From Phenylobacterium sp. (lineage in GTDB: Bacteria > Pseudomonadota > Alphaproteobacteria > Caulobacterales > Caulobacteraceae), in the NCBI RefSeq assembly GCF_004299445.1, contig NZ_SCTC01000047.1, forward strand, positions 1-49,907: a DNA stretch of 49,907 nt. The letters run 5' to 3'. Positions 25,367 through 34,815 of this stretch are shown piece after piece (within the stretch, counting starts at the first letter, position 1; each line of letters opens with the position of its first letter). Below the pieces are notes generated by a model, which searched no databases, was not told the DNA's origin, and saw nothing but the letters and a program-made list of their open reading frames with translations. The position numbers were made by a program, and so were the translations under genes.

Positions 25367-25969
25367 CAAAAAGAGACGAGGCTGCGGGGGAGACCGCGGT
25401 CCTTTGACCCCGACGAGGTGCTCGACAAGGCCCGCGCCGTGTTCTGGAACCTGGGCTACGCGGCGACGTCCCTGGACGACCTGGCGACGGCGACCGGACT
25501 GAACCGCCCCAGCCTCTATGCGGCGTTCGGCGACAAGCACGCGCTGTACATGGCCGCCCTGGACCGTTCGCGAACCGAGGCCACGACGGCCCTGGGCGCG
25601 GCGCTGGCCACCGAGGCGCCGCTGCGCGCGGTGCTGCAGACGATCTTCGACCGCACCGTCGACATCTATCGCCGCGGGGAAGAGGGCCAGCGCGGCTGCT
25701 TCCTGGTCGGGACGGCGGTGACGCAGGCGGTTGACGACCCCCAGGCCCGGGCGCTGCTGGCTGCGTTCATCTCCGAAACCGATGGGCTGTTCCGCGCCCG
25801 GTTCGAGCGGGACGCCGCGTCGCTCGCGCCAGGGGTGACTCCGGCCGGGGCCGCGCCGATGGCCAGCGGCACGTTCCACACGCTGGCGGTGCGGGCGCGG
25901 ACAGGCGCCAGCGAGGCCGACCTGAAGGCGATCGCCCACGCCGCGGTGACGATGATCTGCGCGGCCTAG
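25361..25969 (+). CDS. TetR/AcrR family transcriptional regulator
   Basis: A 202-residue regulator. The HTH covers about residues 30-62 (LDDLATATGLNRPSLYAAFGDK). The C-terminal domain resembles the TetR_C group found near electrophile-detoxifying genes (RGCFLVGTAV segment). One conserved cysteine in RGCFLVG might sense electrophiles, by analogy only. It is divergent from the GST gene, and its own start codon is inside the proposed operator, so autorepression is likely. Its stop overlaps the next, convergent GST gene in a CTAG. Confidence 0.92.
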   Translation: MVQKETRLRGRPRSFDPDEVLDKARAVFWNLGYAATSLDDLATATGLNRPSLYAAFGDKHALYMAALDRSRTEATTALGAALATEAPLRAVLQTIFDRTVDIYRRGEEGQRGCFLVGTAVTQAVDDPQARALLAAFISETDGLFRARFERDAASLAPGVTPAGAAPMASGTFHTLAVRARTGASEADLKAIAHAAVTMICAA

Positions 25970-26622
25970 GCGGCCGCCGGCGCGTACTCCGCCATGATGC
26001 GCATCATCGCGGTGCGCTGGACGCTGGGCCGCGCGGCCATGCGCTCGAGCCAGCCCAGCAGGGACGAGCCCGCCATCAGCTGGGCGCCCTCGGGCGTGCC
26101 GGGGATCATGTCCAGGTGGGCGACGGCGACCAGGTCGGCCAGGCTCACGTTGTCGCCGGTAAAGTAGGCCTGGGCGCCCAACAGCTGCTCCAGCGCCTTC
26201 AGGCAGACGCGGCCCGGCTCGATGGCCGCCTGCACCGCCTCCTCGTTTACGGGGATCCCGAAAATCGGGGCCACCACGCGGTTGAAGCCGATGCCTGACG
26301 TCAGCGAGGGCATCGCGTACCAGTCCATGATGTTCATCACCTGGCTCATCCGCCCGATCTGCTTGGGGTCGTTGGGCGTGAGCGCCGGGCCATCGAAGGC
26401 GGCGTCTATGTAGCGGACGATGGCCTGGGCCTCATACAGCCAGTAGCCGTCGTGCTCGATCACGGGCACGCGACCGAACGGATGGCGCGTCAGATGCTCG
26501 GGCTGCTTGTGCTGGCCGGGCGCCATCGGCTGCATGCGCCAGGCGACGCCCTTCTCCTCGCAGGCCAGCAGCGCCATGCGGGCGAAAGGGCTGCCGGGAA
26601 TGGTGTGGATCACGATAGTCAT
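25966..26622 (-). CDS. Glutathione S-transferase family protein
   Basis: A 218-residue GST-fold protein. The start IHTIPGSPFARMALLACEEK places a Ser-Pro-Phe at the glutathione site, and HPFGRVPVIEHDG plus LYEAQAIVRYID complete the N-terminal domain. The C-terminal domain has VSLADLVAVAHL. ATG at 26622 aligns with family starts. It lies 10 bases after the SRPBCC gene and is the last gene of the ArsR-SRPBCC-GST operon. Confidence 0.92.
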   Translation of the reverse strand: MTIVIHTIPGSPFARMALLACEEKGVAWRMQPMAPGQHKQPEHLTRHPFGRVPVIEHDGYWLYEAQAIVRYIDAAFDGPALTPNDPKQIGRMSQVMNIMDWYAMPSLTSGIGFNRVVAPIFGIPVNEEAVQAAIEPGRVCLKALEQLLGAQAYFTGDNVSLADLVAVAHLDMIPGTPEGAQLMAGSSLLGWLERMAARPSVQRTAMMRIMAEYAPAAA

Positions 26623-26632
26623 CGTCGCCTCC

Positions 26633-27106
26633 CTAAGCGTCTGCAACGCGCTTGAATTCCGCGAGGATCGCGCCCCAGCCGCCAGGGCTGTCGACGCCGG
26701 CGCGGGCCGCGGCGCCGTCGACGCCCATGCGCTCGAACCCGCGATGCTCGAAATCGACCCGCGTCTGGCCGTCGGCCTGCGCCGTGAACAGAACCTCCAC
26801 CTCAGTGAGCAGTTCGGGGTCGTATTGCCATTGCGCGTTCAGTCGCCAGGCCAAGAGCAGCCTTGTCGGCGGCTCCCAGGCCAGCACGTCGCCCCACTCG
26901 CATTCCGAGCCGTCGGCGCAGGTCTCATACCAGCGCCCGCCTGTGCGGGGTTCGATGAAGGCCGCCTTCAGCTCGGCCTTGCCGATGTGGTGGCTGCGGG
27001 GCCACCAGCGGTCGAAGCCTTCGGTGAAGACCTTGAATGCCGTTTCGGGCGAGGCCCTCACGGTCAGGGTCTTCCTCACCGGCGCGGGCTTGATGGTCTG
27101 GCTCAC
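26633..27106 (-). CDS. SRPBCC (AHSA1/START-like) domain protein
   Basis: A 157-residue helix-grip protein. The opening KTLTVRASPETAFKVFTEG and the middle GRWYETCADGSECEWGDVLAW are typical of AHSA1-type proteins that sit beside ArsR regulators. It probably binds a hydrophobic ligand; no catalytic role is assigned. Start overlaps the ArsR stop (ATGA at 27103), so it is translationally coupled. Confidence 0.9.
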   Translation of the reverse strand: MSQTIKPAPVRKTLTVRASPETAFKVFTEGFDRWWPRSHHIGKAELKAAFIEPRTGGRWYETCADGSECEWGDVLAWEPPTRLLLAWRLNAQWQYDPELLTEVEVLFTAQADGQTRVDFEHRGFERMGVDGAAARAGVDSPGGWGAILAEFKRVADA

Positions 27107-27426
27107 TGGTCGTCGTGCCCTTCCCGCTCGGCGCGCTCGGCCTCGGCGGCGAACGCCGTCAGCGCCTGGTCCCAGAACCGGTCGAACCAGGCCCGGATCT
27201 GTCCGAGGCCGTGGGGATCGATCTGGTAGACCCGCCGCGTTCCCTCAGCCCGGTCGGTCACCAACCCGGCCTCCTTCAGCACCTTGAGGTGCTGGCTTAC
27301 CGCCGGCCGGCTGACCGGCAGCCCATAGGCCAGCTCGCCCACCGCCCGCGGTCCGTCCGACAGGCGCTCGAACACCTGGCGGCGCGTGGGGTCGGAGAGC
27401 GCCGCGAAAGCCCGTGCGTTAGTCAT
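27103..27426 (-). CDS. ArsR-type winged-helix transcriptional repressor
   Basis: A 107-residue regulator with the ArsR fold: FAALSDPTRRQVFERLSDGP, then the recognition helix region PVSRPAVSQHLKVLKEAGLV and the wing EGTRRVYQID. It lacks the cysteine metal boxes of ArsR/SmtB, so it belongs to the non-metal group that controls SRPBCC genes. First gene of its operon; a perfect GCTTAC/GTAAGC dyad sits immediately before its start codon. Confidence 0.94.
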   Translation of the reverse strand: MTNARAFAALSDPTRRQVFERLSDGPRAVGELAYGLPVSRPAVSQHLKVLKEAGLVTDRAEGTRRVYQIDPHGLGQIRAWFDRFWDQALTAFAAEAERAEREGHDDQ

Positions 27427-27427
27427 A

Positions 27428-27440
27428 GCTTACCGTAAGC
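27428..27440. promoter_or_regulatory. Putative ArsR operator
   Basis: GCTTAC-C-GTAAGC is a perfect 6-bp dyad with a single central base, one base upstream of the arsR start codon (ATG at 27426-27424 on the minus strand). Its position would block the promoter or initiation region of the operon. Confidence 0.6.
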
Positions 27441-27500
27441 AATCACTAACGATATGTCAAGCCGCGCATGGCGTTGGCGCGTGGCATGGGCGTCAAAGCA

Positions 27501-27529
27501 GAAGGGCGGCCCTCGCGGAGCCGCCCTTC
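27501..27529 (-). terminator. Hairpin after the PRC-like secreted protein gene
   Basis: GAAGGGCGGC (27501-27510) and GCCGCCCTTC (27520-27529) form a perfect 10-bp stem with a 9-base loop, 22 bases past the stop on the minus strand. The trailing T run is weak (TGCTTT). Confidence 0.65.
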
Positions 27530-27551
27530 GTTTCCTGATCTCGCGATCGCC

Positions 27552-27974
27552 CTACTTCTTGAGCATCTTCCTGATGTCGGCCTGGGTGGCGTTGACGGTC
27601 GCCGCCTCGCCCGAGACCGCCAGGCTGGCGGTGTCGACCGCGAAGGTGTCGGCGCCCATCTTGATGGTGGCCGTCGTCTTGCCGTCGGCGCCGGTCTTGA
27701 CCTCGCTGATCTGACCGATCGTGGCGCCGGTGTTGTCCTTCACGGCCATACCCGTCCTCACGGCGACGTCCGACCCGGCCGCGGTGGCGCTGGCCGCGCC
27801 GCTCACGCTGGCCTGGGTGTCGGCCGACTCGGACGGGGCGGCGCCGGCCGGCGGGGTGGCGGAGGTGGTCGGCGGACTTGCCGGATCCGCGGCGGTCCGG
27901 CCCGCCTGAGCCAGAGCCGGCGCGGCCGAAAGGGCGAGGGCCGCTGCGGCGGCGAGGGCGATCTTGTGGTTCAT
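27552..27974 (-). CDS. Secreted protein with a PRC-barrel-like C-terminal region
   Basis: A 140-residue protein with a signal peptide (MNHKIALAAAAALALSAAPA, cleavage about ALAQ), a low-complexity Ala/Ser/Pro linker (24-68) and a C-terminal domain (70-140) with the pattern GMAVKDNTGATIGQISEV, reminiscent of PRC-barrel modules. The function is unknown; similar proteins are abundant periplasmic proteins in related bacteria. It stands alone between the ArsR operon and maeB. Confidence 0.72.
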   Translation of the reverse strand: MNHKIALAAAAALALSAAPALAQAGRTAADPASPPTTSATPPAGAAPSESADTQASVSGAASATAAGSDVAVRTGMAVKDNTGATIGQISEVKTGADGKTTATIKMGADTFAVDTASLAVSGEAATVNATQADIRKMLKK

Positions 27975-28165
27975 TGGTGCATGCTCCCATAGGGACGCCC
28001 CCACGCCCGGCATCCGACAACCCGCGGCGGTTTTCATGGTTCCAACAGCCCCGCTGGGTCCCCCTGCGACAGGGTGTCACCGCGGGACGTTGTCCCTGCC
28101 GGTGGGTCTCTGTAGGTTGGCGCCTTCGGATACGGGTTGGGCATTAGGGGACGGGCGGCGAACGC

Positions 28166-30457
28166 ATGGACCAGGTCGAGAAACGCACCTTCACGGACGA
28201 GGAGGCGCTGAGCTTCCACCGGTATCCCACGCCCGGGAAGATCGGGATCACGGCCACCAAGCCGATGAGCACGCAGCGCGACCTCAGCCTGGCCTATTCG
28301 CCGGGCGTCGCGGTGCCCGTCCTGGCGATCGCAAAGGACCCCGAGCTCGCCTACGAATACACCTCCAAGGGCAACCTGGTGGCCGTCATCTCGAACGGCA
28401 CCGCCATCCTGGGTCTGGGCAACCTGGGCGCCCTGGCGTCGAAGCCGGTGATGGAAGGCAAGGGGGTGCTGTTCAAGCGCTTCGCCGACGTCGACGCCCT
28501 GGACGTCGAGATGAGCTGCACCGACCCCGACGAGGTCATCACCGTCGTCAAGAACATCGGCGTCACCTACGGCGGCATCAACCTCGAGGACATCAAGAGC
28601 CCCGACTGCTTCCGCATCGAGACCGAGCTGCAGGAGCTGCTCGACATCCCGGTCTTCCACGACGACCAGCACGGCACCGCGATCATCTGCACCGCCGGGC
28701 TGATCAACGCCTGCGAGATGACCGGCCGCAAGATCGAGGAAGTGAAGGTCGTCCTGAACGGACCCGGCGCCGCCGGCATCGCCACCCTGGGCCTGATGAA
28801 GGCCATGGGCGTCCGCCACGAGAACGTCATCGCCGTCGACCGCAAGGGCGTCCTGTGGCGCGGCCGCCCCGAAGACATGAACCAGTGGAAGTCGGCCCAC
28901 GCCATCGACACCGACAAGCGCACCCTGGCCGAGGCGCTGGACGGCGCCGACGTGTTCATCGGGGTGTCGGCCAAGGGCGCGCTCAGCCAGGAGCACATCA
29001 AGACGATGGCGCCTCAGCCCATCATCTTCGCCATGGCCAACCCCGACCCTGAAATCACGCCGGAAGAGGTCTACGAGGTCCGTCCCGACGCCATCGTGGC
29101 CACCGGGCGCTCGGACTATCCGAATCAGGTCAACAACGTCCTGGCCTTCCCCTACCTGTTCCGCGGCGCGCTCGATGTGCGCGCCCGGCGGATCAACATG
29201 GAGATGAAGATCGCCTGCGCCCGCGCGCTGGCGGCGCTGGCGCGCGAAGACGTGCCGGACGAGGTGATCGCCGCCTATGGCGGCGCCGCGCTGAAGTTCG
29301 GGCCCAAGTACATCATTCCGACCCCGTTCGATCCGCGCCTCCTGTCCTACGTTCCGCCCTTCATCGCCCAGGCGGCCATGGACACGGGGGTTGCGCGCAA
29401 ACCCATCGAGGACATGGACGCCTACCGCGCCTCGCTGGCGCGCCGCCTCGACCCCACCGCCGCCTTCCTGCAGAAGCTGCAGGGCGCCGTGCTGTCGGGC
29501 CCGCGAAAGAAGATCGTCTTCGCCGAGGGCGAGGAGCAGAGCGTCATCCGCGCCGCCTACGCCTTCCAGACTCAGGGCCTGGGTCAGGCGGTGCTGGTGG
29601 GCCGCGAGGACCTGGTGCACGAGAACATGCGCGCCGCCGGCCTCGATCCGGCCGAGGCGGGCATCGAGGTGCTGAACGCGCGGATCTCCCACTGGAACGA
29701 GGCGGCGGTCGACTACCTCTATGGCCGTCTTCAGCGCGAAGGCTTCCTGCGCCGCGACGTCCAGCGCCTGATCAACCAGGACCGCAACGCGTTCGCCTCG
29801 GCGATGGTCGCCCTCGGCCATGCCGACGGGATGGTCACCGGGGTCACCCGCAACTTCGACCAGGTTCTGGAAGAGGTGTTGAACGTCATCGATCCCGCGC
29901 CGGACGGCCGGGTCATCGGCATGAGCATCGTGATGGCCAAGGGCCGCACGCTGTTCATCGCCGACACCAACGTCACCGAGATGCCGGTGGCCGAGGAGCT
30001 GGTCGAGATCGCCATCGAGGCGGCCCGCGCGGTGAAGACCCTGGGATACGAGCCCAAGGTGGCCTTCATGAGCTACTCCACCTTCGGCAACCCGATGGGC
30101 GAGCGCTCGGAACGCGTTCGCCAGGCCGTGGCCATGCTGGACGAGATGGACGGCATCGACTTCGAGTACGAGGGCGAGATGCCGCCCGAGCTGGCGCTGG
30201 ACCCCACCTCGCGCGGCGCCTATCCCTTCATGCGCCTCACGGGCCCGGCCAACGTGCTGGTCATGCCGGCCATCCACTCCGCCGCGATCTCGACCCAGCT
30301 GATCCAGTCCCTGGGCGGCGCCGAGGTGATCGGCCCGATCCTGCTGGGCCTCGACCGGCCGGTGCAGATCTGCCCGCTGGGCGCATCGGTCTCGCGCATC
30401 CTGCAGATGGCCACCGTCTGCGCCTACGACCGCCCGCTGGTGGAGCTGGCCGAATGA
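28166..30457 (+). CDS. maeB: NADP-dependent malic enzyme MaeB (malic enzyme-phosphotransacetylase-like fusion)
   Basis: A 763-residue two-domain enzyme. Residues 1-430 are the malic enzyme, decarboxylating malate to pyruvate with NADP reduction; they include SPGVAVPV, DDQHGTAII and the nucleotide-binding GPGAAGIA. Residues 440-763 resemble phosphotransacetylase but in this family act as a regulatory domain (acetyl-CoA sensitive). ATG at 28166. It stands alone, upstream of the Hsp70-like gene by 89 bases. Confidence 0.96.
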   Translation: MDQVEKRTFTDEEALSFHRYPTPGKIGITATKPMSTQRDLSLAYSPGVAVPVLAIAKDPELAYEYTSKGNLVAVISNGTAILGLGNLGALASKPVMEGKGVLFKRFADVDALDVEMSCTDPDEVITVVKNIGVTYGGINLEDIKSPDCFRIETELQELLDIPVFHDDQHGTAIICTAGLINACEMTGRKIEEVKVVLNGPGAAGIATLGLMKAMGVRHENVIAVDRKGVLWRGRPEDMNQWKSAHAIDTDKRTLAEALDGADVFIGVSAKGALSQEHIKTMAPQPIIFAMANPDPEITPEEVYEVRPDAIVATGRSDYPNQVNNVLAFPYLFRGALDVRARRINMEMKIACARALAALAREDVPDEVIAAYGGAALKFGPKYIIPTPFDPRLLSYVPPFIAQAAMDTGVARKPIEDMDAYRASLARRLDPTAAFLQKLQGAVLSGPRKKIVFAEGEEQSVIRAAYAFQTQGLGQAVLVGREDLVHENMRAAGLDPAEAGIEVLNARISHWNEAAVDYLYGRLQREGFLRRDVQRLINQDRNAFASAMVALGHADGMVTGVTRNFDQVLEEVLNVIDPAPDGRVIGMSIVMAKGRTLFIADTNVTEMPVAEELVEIAIEAARAVKTLGYEPKVAFMSYSTFGNPMGERSERVRQAVAMLDEMDGIDFEYEGEMPPELALDPTSRGAYPFMRLTGPANVLVMPAIHSAAISTQLIQSLGGAEVIGPILLGLDRPVQICPLGASVSRILQMATVCAYDRPLVELAE

Positions 30458-30546
30458 CGCGGGGCGTGACGCTCAGCCACTAGGGTCGCGCGCCTTTCGG
30501 GGAGCGGGCGATCCGTCGTCCCTCCCCGGCAGAAGGCGCAGCGGCC

Positions 30547-31854
30547 ATGAACGGTCGAAGTTACAGTCTCGGTATCGACTTCGGGACCACCAACACGGTC
30601 CTCTCCCTGGCCGGCGAATCCGGTCCAGCCCACCTGGTGAAGTTCCCGGCGCAAGACGGAGAGCTGTTCGCCTTCCGCTCTTGCCTGTCGTTCTACGCGC
30701 CGCCCGATCTTCCGCAGGAGCGCTCGATCGCGGCCGGGCCGTGGGCCATCGAGGCCTATGTGGAAGACCCCGCCGAGACGCGGTTCATCCAGAGCTTCAA
30801 GAGCTTCTCGGCGCAGGAAAGCTTCTCCGAGACCCAGATCCTGGGTCGCCGCTACCGCTTCGAGGACCTGCTCTCGACCTTCCTGCTGAAGGTGCGCGAC
30901 TACGCCGGCGCCGAGCTCGCCACATTGCCCGAGCGGGTGATCGTGGGCCGGCCGGTGAAGTTCGTCGGCGCGGCGCCCAATGAGGCCCTGGCGCTGCGGC
31001 GCTACGAGACCGCCTTCCACCGGATGGGCGTGAAGGAGGTGCTCTATGCCTACGAGCCCGTCGGCGCGGCCTTCTTCTTCGCCCGCGAACTGACGCAGGA
31101 CGCCACCGTTCTGGTCGGCGACTTCGGCGGCGGCACGTCCGACTTCTCGATCATCCGCTTCGAACGTCATGCGGGCGAAGTGCGCGCCATTCCGCTGGGC
31201 CGCGCCGGCGTGGGCGTGGCGGGCGACGCCTTCGACTATCGCATCATCGACAACCTGGTCTCGCCCGAGCTGGGCAAGGGCGGCGACTACGGCTCGTTCG
31301 GCAAGACCCTGCCCATTCCCTACAAATACTACGCCGCTTTCGCCCGCTGGGATCAGCTGGCCCTGCTGCGCGCCAGCCGGGACATGCGCGAGATCCGCGC
31401 CCTCGAGCGCGAGGCCAAGGACCCCGACAAGATCCGACGCCTGATCGAAGTGCTGGACGAGAACTACGGCTATCGCCTCTACCGCGCCGTCTCGAAGCTG
31501 AAGGAGGCCCTGTCGCGCGAAGAGGCCGCCGAGTTCCGCTTCGAGGCCGGCTCGATCTCCATCGTCCGCGACGTGCCCCGCGCCACCTTCGAGGGCTGGA
31601 TCGCCCCCGAGCTCGCGCAGATCGAGACCGCCGTCGACGCCGCGCTCGCCGACGCCAACCTGCCCGCGGAGGGCATCGACCGCATCTTCCTCACCGGCGG
31701 TTCGTCACTGGTGCCGGCGGTGCGCGCCATCTTCCATCGCCGTTTCGCCAGCGACCGCATCGAGACCGGCGCCGAGCTGGAATCCATCGCCGCGGGCCTG
31801 GCCCTGATGGCGCGGGAACGTGATCTCAGCCGCTGGACGATGCGTTCCTCCTGA
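30547..31854 (+). CDS. Hsp70 family protein, YegD-like (no substrate-binding domain)
   Basis: A 435-residue protein consisting essentially of an Hsp70 ATPase domain. Phosphate 1 motif: GIDFGTTNT (residues 9-17); phosphate 2: VGDFGGGTSDFSII; adenosine motif: IFLTGGSSLVPAV. There is no C-terminal peptide-binding domain or lid, as in E. coli YegD, so canonical chaperone cycling is unlikely. The role of this subfamily is not established. GGCAG lies 12 bases before the ATG. It converges on the M16 peptidase gene. Confidence 0.92.
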   Translation: MNGRSYSLGIDFGTTNTVLSLAGESGPAHLVKFPAQDGELFAFRSCLSFYAPPDLPQERSIAAGPWAIEAYVEDPAETRFIQSFKSFSAQESFSETQILGRRYRFEDLLSTFLLKVRDYAGAELATLPERVIVGRPVKFVGAAPNEALALRRYETAFHRMGVKEVLYAYEPVGAAFFFARELTQDATVLVGDFGGGTSDFSIIRFERHAGEVRAIPLGRAGVGVAGDAFDYRIIDNLVSPELGKGGDYGSFGKTLPIPYKYYAAFARWDQLALLRASRDMREIRALEREAKDPDKIRRLIEVLDENYGYRLYRAVSKLKEALSREEAAEFRFEAGSISIVRDVPRATFEGWIAPELAQIETAVDAALADANLPAEGIDRIFLTGGSSLVPAVRAIFHRRFASDRIETGAELESIAAGLALMARERDLSRWTMRSS

Positions 31855-31884
31855 CCTGACCTTCCCACGTCGTGGGAGGGCAGA

Positions 31885-34710
31885 TCACTTCCTCATCGTC
31901 GGGCTGTCGAAGTCGAGCTGGTCGGCGGGGATCACTTCCAGTGTCGGCAGCCTGGCCTTCAGGGCCGGGGCGAAGGTCTTGCCGTCGCCGGCGACCACCA
32001 CGCTCATCTGCGCCGGATCGAAGACCCGCTTGGTGAAGGCCTGCACCTGAGCGGCGTCCACCGCTTCGACCTTGGCGGTGTACCTGCCCACCTCGTCCAG
32101 GGGCACGCCGTACAGCGCATAGTCGCCCAGGATGTCGGCCAGGCCGCCCGAGGTGGCCAGTTCGCGGCCGTAGTCGCCCACCAGCACCGACTTGCGGGCC
32201 TTCAGCTCGTCAGGCCCGGCCGGCGCGGCGGCCAGCTTGGTCAGCTCGGCGTTGATCAGGTCCAGCACCTCGGCCGCCGACTCGTTCTTGGTCTGAGCGC
32301 TGGCCCGGAACGAGCCCGTGGTGCGCGCCGTCGAGAGCGTGGCGCGGGCGCCGTAGGACAGGCCGCGCTTGATGCGGATCTCCTGATTCAGACGCGCCGA
32401 GTAGCCGCCGCCCAGAACGGTCGCCGCCACGATGCCCGGGTAGTAGTCGGGATCGTTGCGGGCGATCGCCGGCTTCATGACGTTGACCGACGCCTGGCCG
32501 GTGCCGGGAATGTCGATGGCCACCGCGCGCGGCTTGCCCGAGGGCGAGATCGTGGGCGCCGGGGCGAGCGGGGCCGCGGGTTTCTTCCAGTCGCCAAACG
32601 CCTGCCGCGCAAGGGCAAAACCATCCTCGGCCGAGATGTCGCCGGTCAGCACCAGCACCGCATTGTCGGGCCGGAACCAGGTGGCGTGCAGCTTGGCCAG
32701 ATCGGCCGGCTTCAGCCGCGCCAGCGACGCGGGCGTGCCCGCCGCCACGTGCCCGAACGGGGTGCCGCCGAACACCACCGGCGCGGCGGCGAAGCCTGCG
32801 ACCGAGCCCGGCTGCTGGTAGGCCACCCGCAGGCCGTCCAGCGCCTGCTCGCGCTGACGATCCAGTTCTTCGCCGGCAAAGGCGGGGTTCCTGGCCACAT
32901 CGGCCATGATCGCCATGGCCGCCTTCAGCTTGTCGGGCATGACGTTGAGCGTCACCGACGAGGTCTCCAACCCGCCGCCCGAGCTCAGCGAACCCCCCAG
33001 GCTCTCGATCTGGCTGGCGATCTGCTGGGCTGAACGGGTCTTGGTGCCTTCGGTCAGCATGCCGGCCATCATGTTGGCGGCGCCGGCCAGCCCCTGCGGA
33101 TCGGCCCAGGCGCCCGCCTTCACCGTCAGGTCGGCGGTCACCAGCGGCAGGTCGGACGAGCGCGCCACGATCACCCGCAGGCCGTTCGGCAGCGTCGTCT
33201 CGGCGGGCTTGGGCAGCACCGGCTGCACCGGCTCGGCGATGCCCGGCGGCTTCACCCGTTCGGCCTCGGGGGCCAGGGTGAAGACCGGACCGTCGTAGGT
33301 GGCTACCTGTTTTGGAGGGGCGGGCTGGGCGGCCTGGGCCTCGCCCTTGGGCCGCTCGCTCTCGGGCCGGTAGCGGATGGTCATCCGCCGGTGCTCGGCC
33401 AGGTACTTCCTCGCCACCCGCTGGACATCGGCGGCCGTCACCGCCTGCAGTTCGGCCAGCTCGGTGTTCACCGCGGCCGCATCGCCGTCGACGATCAAGG
33501 CATAGCCCAGGGCGCTGCCGCGGCCCTCGATGGTCTCGCGCTCGCGCAGCGCTGAAGCCAGCAGCTCGTTCTTGGCCTCGCTGAGTTCGGCGTCCGACGG
33601 CGGGGCGTCGCGAAGGCGCTTCACCTCGGCCAGCAAGGCGGCTTCACCCTCGGCCAGGGTCTTGCCGTTCGACATGATGGCGCCCACCAGCACCATGCCC
33701 GGATCCTGCGGCAGGTCGGCCTGGCTGAAGGCCTCCACCGCGATCTGCTTGTCGTAGACGAGGCTGTTGTAGAGGCGCGACGACTTGCCGGCCGACAGGA
33801 TGGCGTCCAGCACCTTCAGCGCCGGCGCATCGGGGTCCGAGGCCGCCGCCCCCTGCCACGACAGCACGACGGCCGGCAGCGGGACGTTGGGGCCATAACC
33901 CTCGAAGACGCCGGGTTTCGTGCGCGGCGGCTCCTTCACCGTCACCCGGGGCAGCGGTTGGTCAGGCTTCTTGAGCGGCCCGAAATACCTGTCGACCCAG
34001 GCGTTCAGCTGGGCCTCGTCGAAGTTGCCCACGACCACCAGCGCGGCGTTGTCGGGGCGGTAGTAGGTGCGGTGGAAAGCGCGCACGTCGTCGACGGTGG
34101 CGGCGTCCAGCTCCTCGATCGAGCCGATGCCGGGGCGCTTGTAGGGGTGGACCGTATAACTGGCCTGGGGCAGGTACAGCGCCATCAGCCGTCCATACGG
34201 CGAGGCCAGGACACGCTGGCGCAGCTCCTCCTTGACCACGTCGCGCTCGGACTTGAAGACGGCTTCGTCGACCACCAGCGTGCTCATCCGGTCGGCCTCG
34301 GCCCAGATCAGCCGCTCGAGATGATTGGCGGGCACGACCTCGTAGTAGTCGGTGAAATCGTCGGCCGTTGAGGCGTTGTTGAAGCCGCCCACGTCCTCGG
34401 TCATCCGGTCGAAGGTCTCGGCCGGCATGTTCCGCGTGGCCTTGAACATCAGGTGTTCGAACAGGTGCGCGAATCCGGAGCGGCCCTCGGGGTCATCCTT
34501 CGAACCCACGCCGTACCAGACCTGCACCGAGACGTTCGGCGTCGACCGATCGACCGAGGCGAACACCTTCAGGCCGTTGGGCAGCGTGCGCTGGGTGAAC
34601 TTGATGGGCGGAACCTCGGCGGCGGCCGCAGGCAGCGCAACGACGGCCGGGGCGAGGGCGGAGGTCGCAAGAAGCAGCGCCAGGCCGGCGGCGCGAACGG
34701 TACGAAGCAT
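31885..34710 (-). CDS. Secreted M16 family zinc metallopeptidase (two-domain)
   Basis: A 941-residue periplasmic peptidase. A signal peptide covers about residues 1-31 (cleavage near AAAAE). The N-terminal half has the inverted zinc motif HLFEH (82-86) and the distal glutamate region LIWAEADRM. The C-terminal half (about 490-941) is a second M16 fold whose corresponding motif is lost (AGAANMMAGML), so it acts as the partner half that closes the chamber. It degrades peptides; the substrate is not known. A hairpin lies between it and the upstream GST. Confidence 0.94.
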   Translation of the reverse strand: MLRTVRAAGLALLLATSALAPAVVALPAAAAEVPPIKFTQRTLPNGLKVFASVDRSTPNVSVQVWYGVGSKDDPEGRSGFAHLFEHLMFKATRNMPAETFDRMTEDVGGFNNASTADDFTDYYEVVPANHLERLIWAEADRMSTLVVDEAVFKSERDVVKEELRQRVLASPYGRLMALYLPQASYTVHPYKRPGIGSIEELDAATVDDVRAFHRTYYRPDNAALVVVGNFDEAQLNAWVDRYFGPLKKPDQPLPRVTVKEPPRTKPGVFEGYGPNVPLPAVVLSWQGAAASDPDAPALKVLDAILSAGKSSRLYNSLVYDKQIAVEAFSQADLPQDPGMVLVGAIMSNGKTLAEGEAALLAEVKRLRDAPPSDAELSEAKNELLASALRERETIEGRGSALGYALIVDGDAAAVNTELAELQAVTAADVQRVARKYLAEHRRMTIRYRPESERPKGEAQAAQPAPPKQVATYDGPVFTLAPEAERVKPPGIAEPVQPVLPKPAETTLPNGLRVIVARSSDLPLVTADLTVKAGAWADPQGLAGAANMMAGMLTEGTKTRSAQQIASQIESLGGSLSSGGGLETSSVTLNVMPDKLKAAMAIMADVARNPAFAGEELDRQREQALDGLRVAYQQPGSVAGFAAAPVVFGGTPFGHVAAGTPASLARLKPADLAKLHATWFRPDNAVLVLTGDISAEDGFALARQAFGDWKKPAAPLAPAPTISPSGKPRAVAIDIPGTGQASVNVMKPAIARNDPDYYPGIVAATVLGGGYSARLNQEIRIKRGLSYGARATLSTARTTGSFRASAQTKNESAAEVLDLINAELTKLAAAPAGPDELKARKSVLVGDYGRELATSGGLADILGDYALYGVPLDEVGRYTAKVEAVDAAQVQAFTKRVFDPAQMSVVVAGDGKTFAPALKARLPTLEVIPADQLDFDSPTMRK

Positions 34711-34768
34711 GGGGCATCCCGATTGGGGCTAGGTGGGGGAGTCCATAGCACCCAACCGGGACGCAGGA

Positions 34769-34805
34769 AGCTTACGAGGCTGTCATCTGGGGAACCCCGT
34801 AAGCT
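34769..34805 (-). terminator. Hairpin downstream of the theta-like GST gene
   Basis: AGCTTACG (34769-34776) pairs with CGTAAGCT (34798-34805); an inner GGGGTTCCCC-type pairing is also possible. It lies 10 bases after the GST stop on the minus strand. No T tract, so termination is uncertain. Confidence 0.4.
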
Positions 34806-34815
34806 GGGGGGCGCT

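Noticed and set aside
28034..30277. 747-codon open frame antisense to maeB
   Set aside because: Composition is that of a GC shadow, no ribosome site or domain, and maeB on the other strand is unambiguous.
31861..31879. Terminator hairpin between the Hsp70-like and M16 genes
   Set aside because: CTTCCCAC/GTGGGAGG forms only a short stem with one G-U pair and no T tract on either strand, so support is too weak to list.
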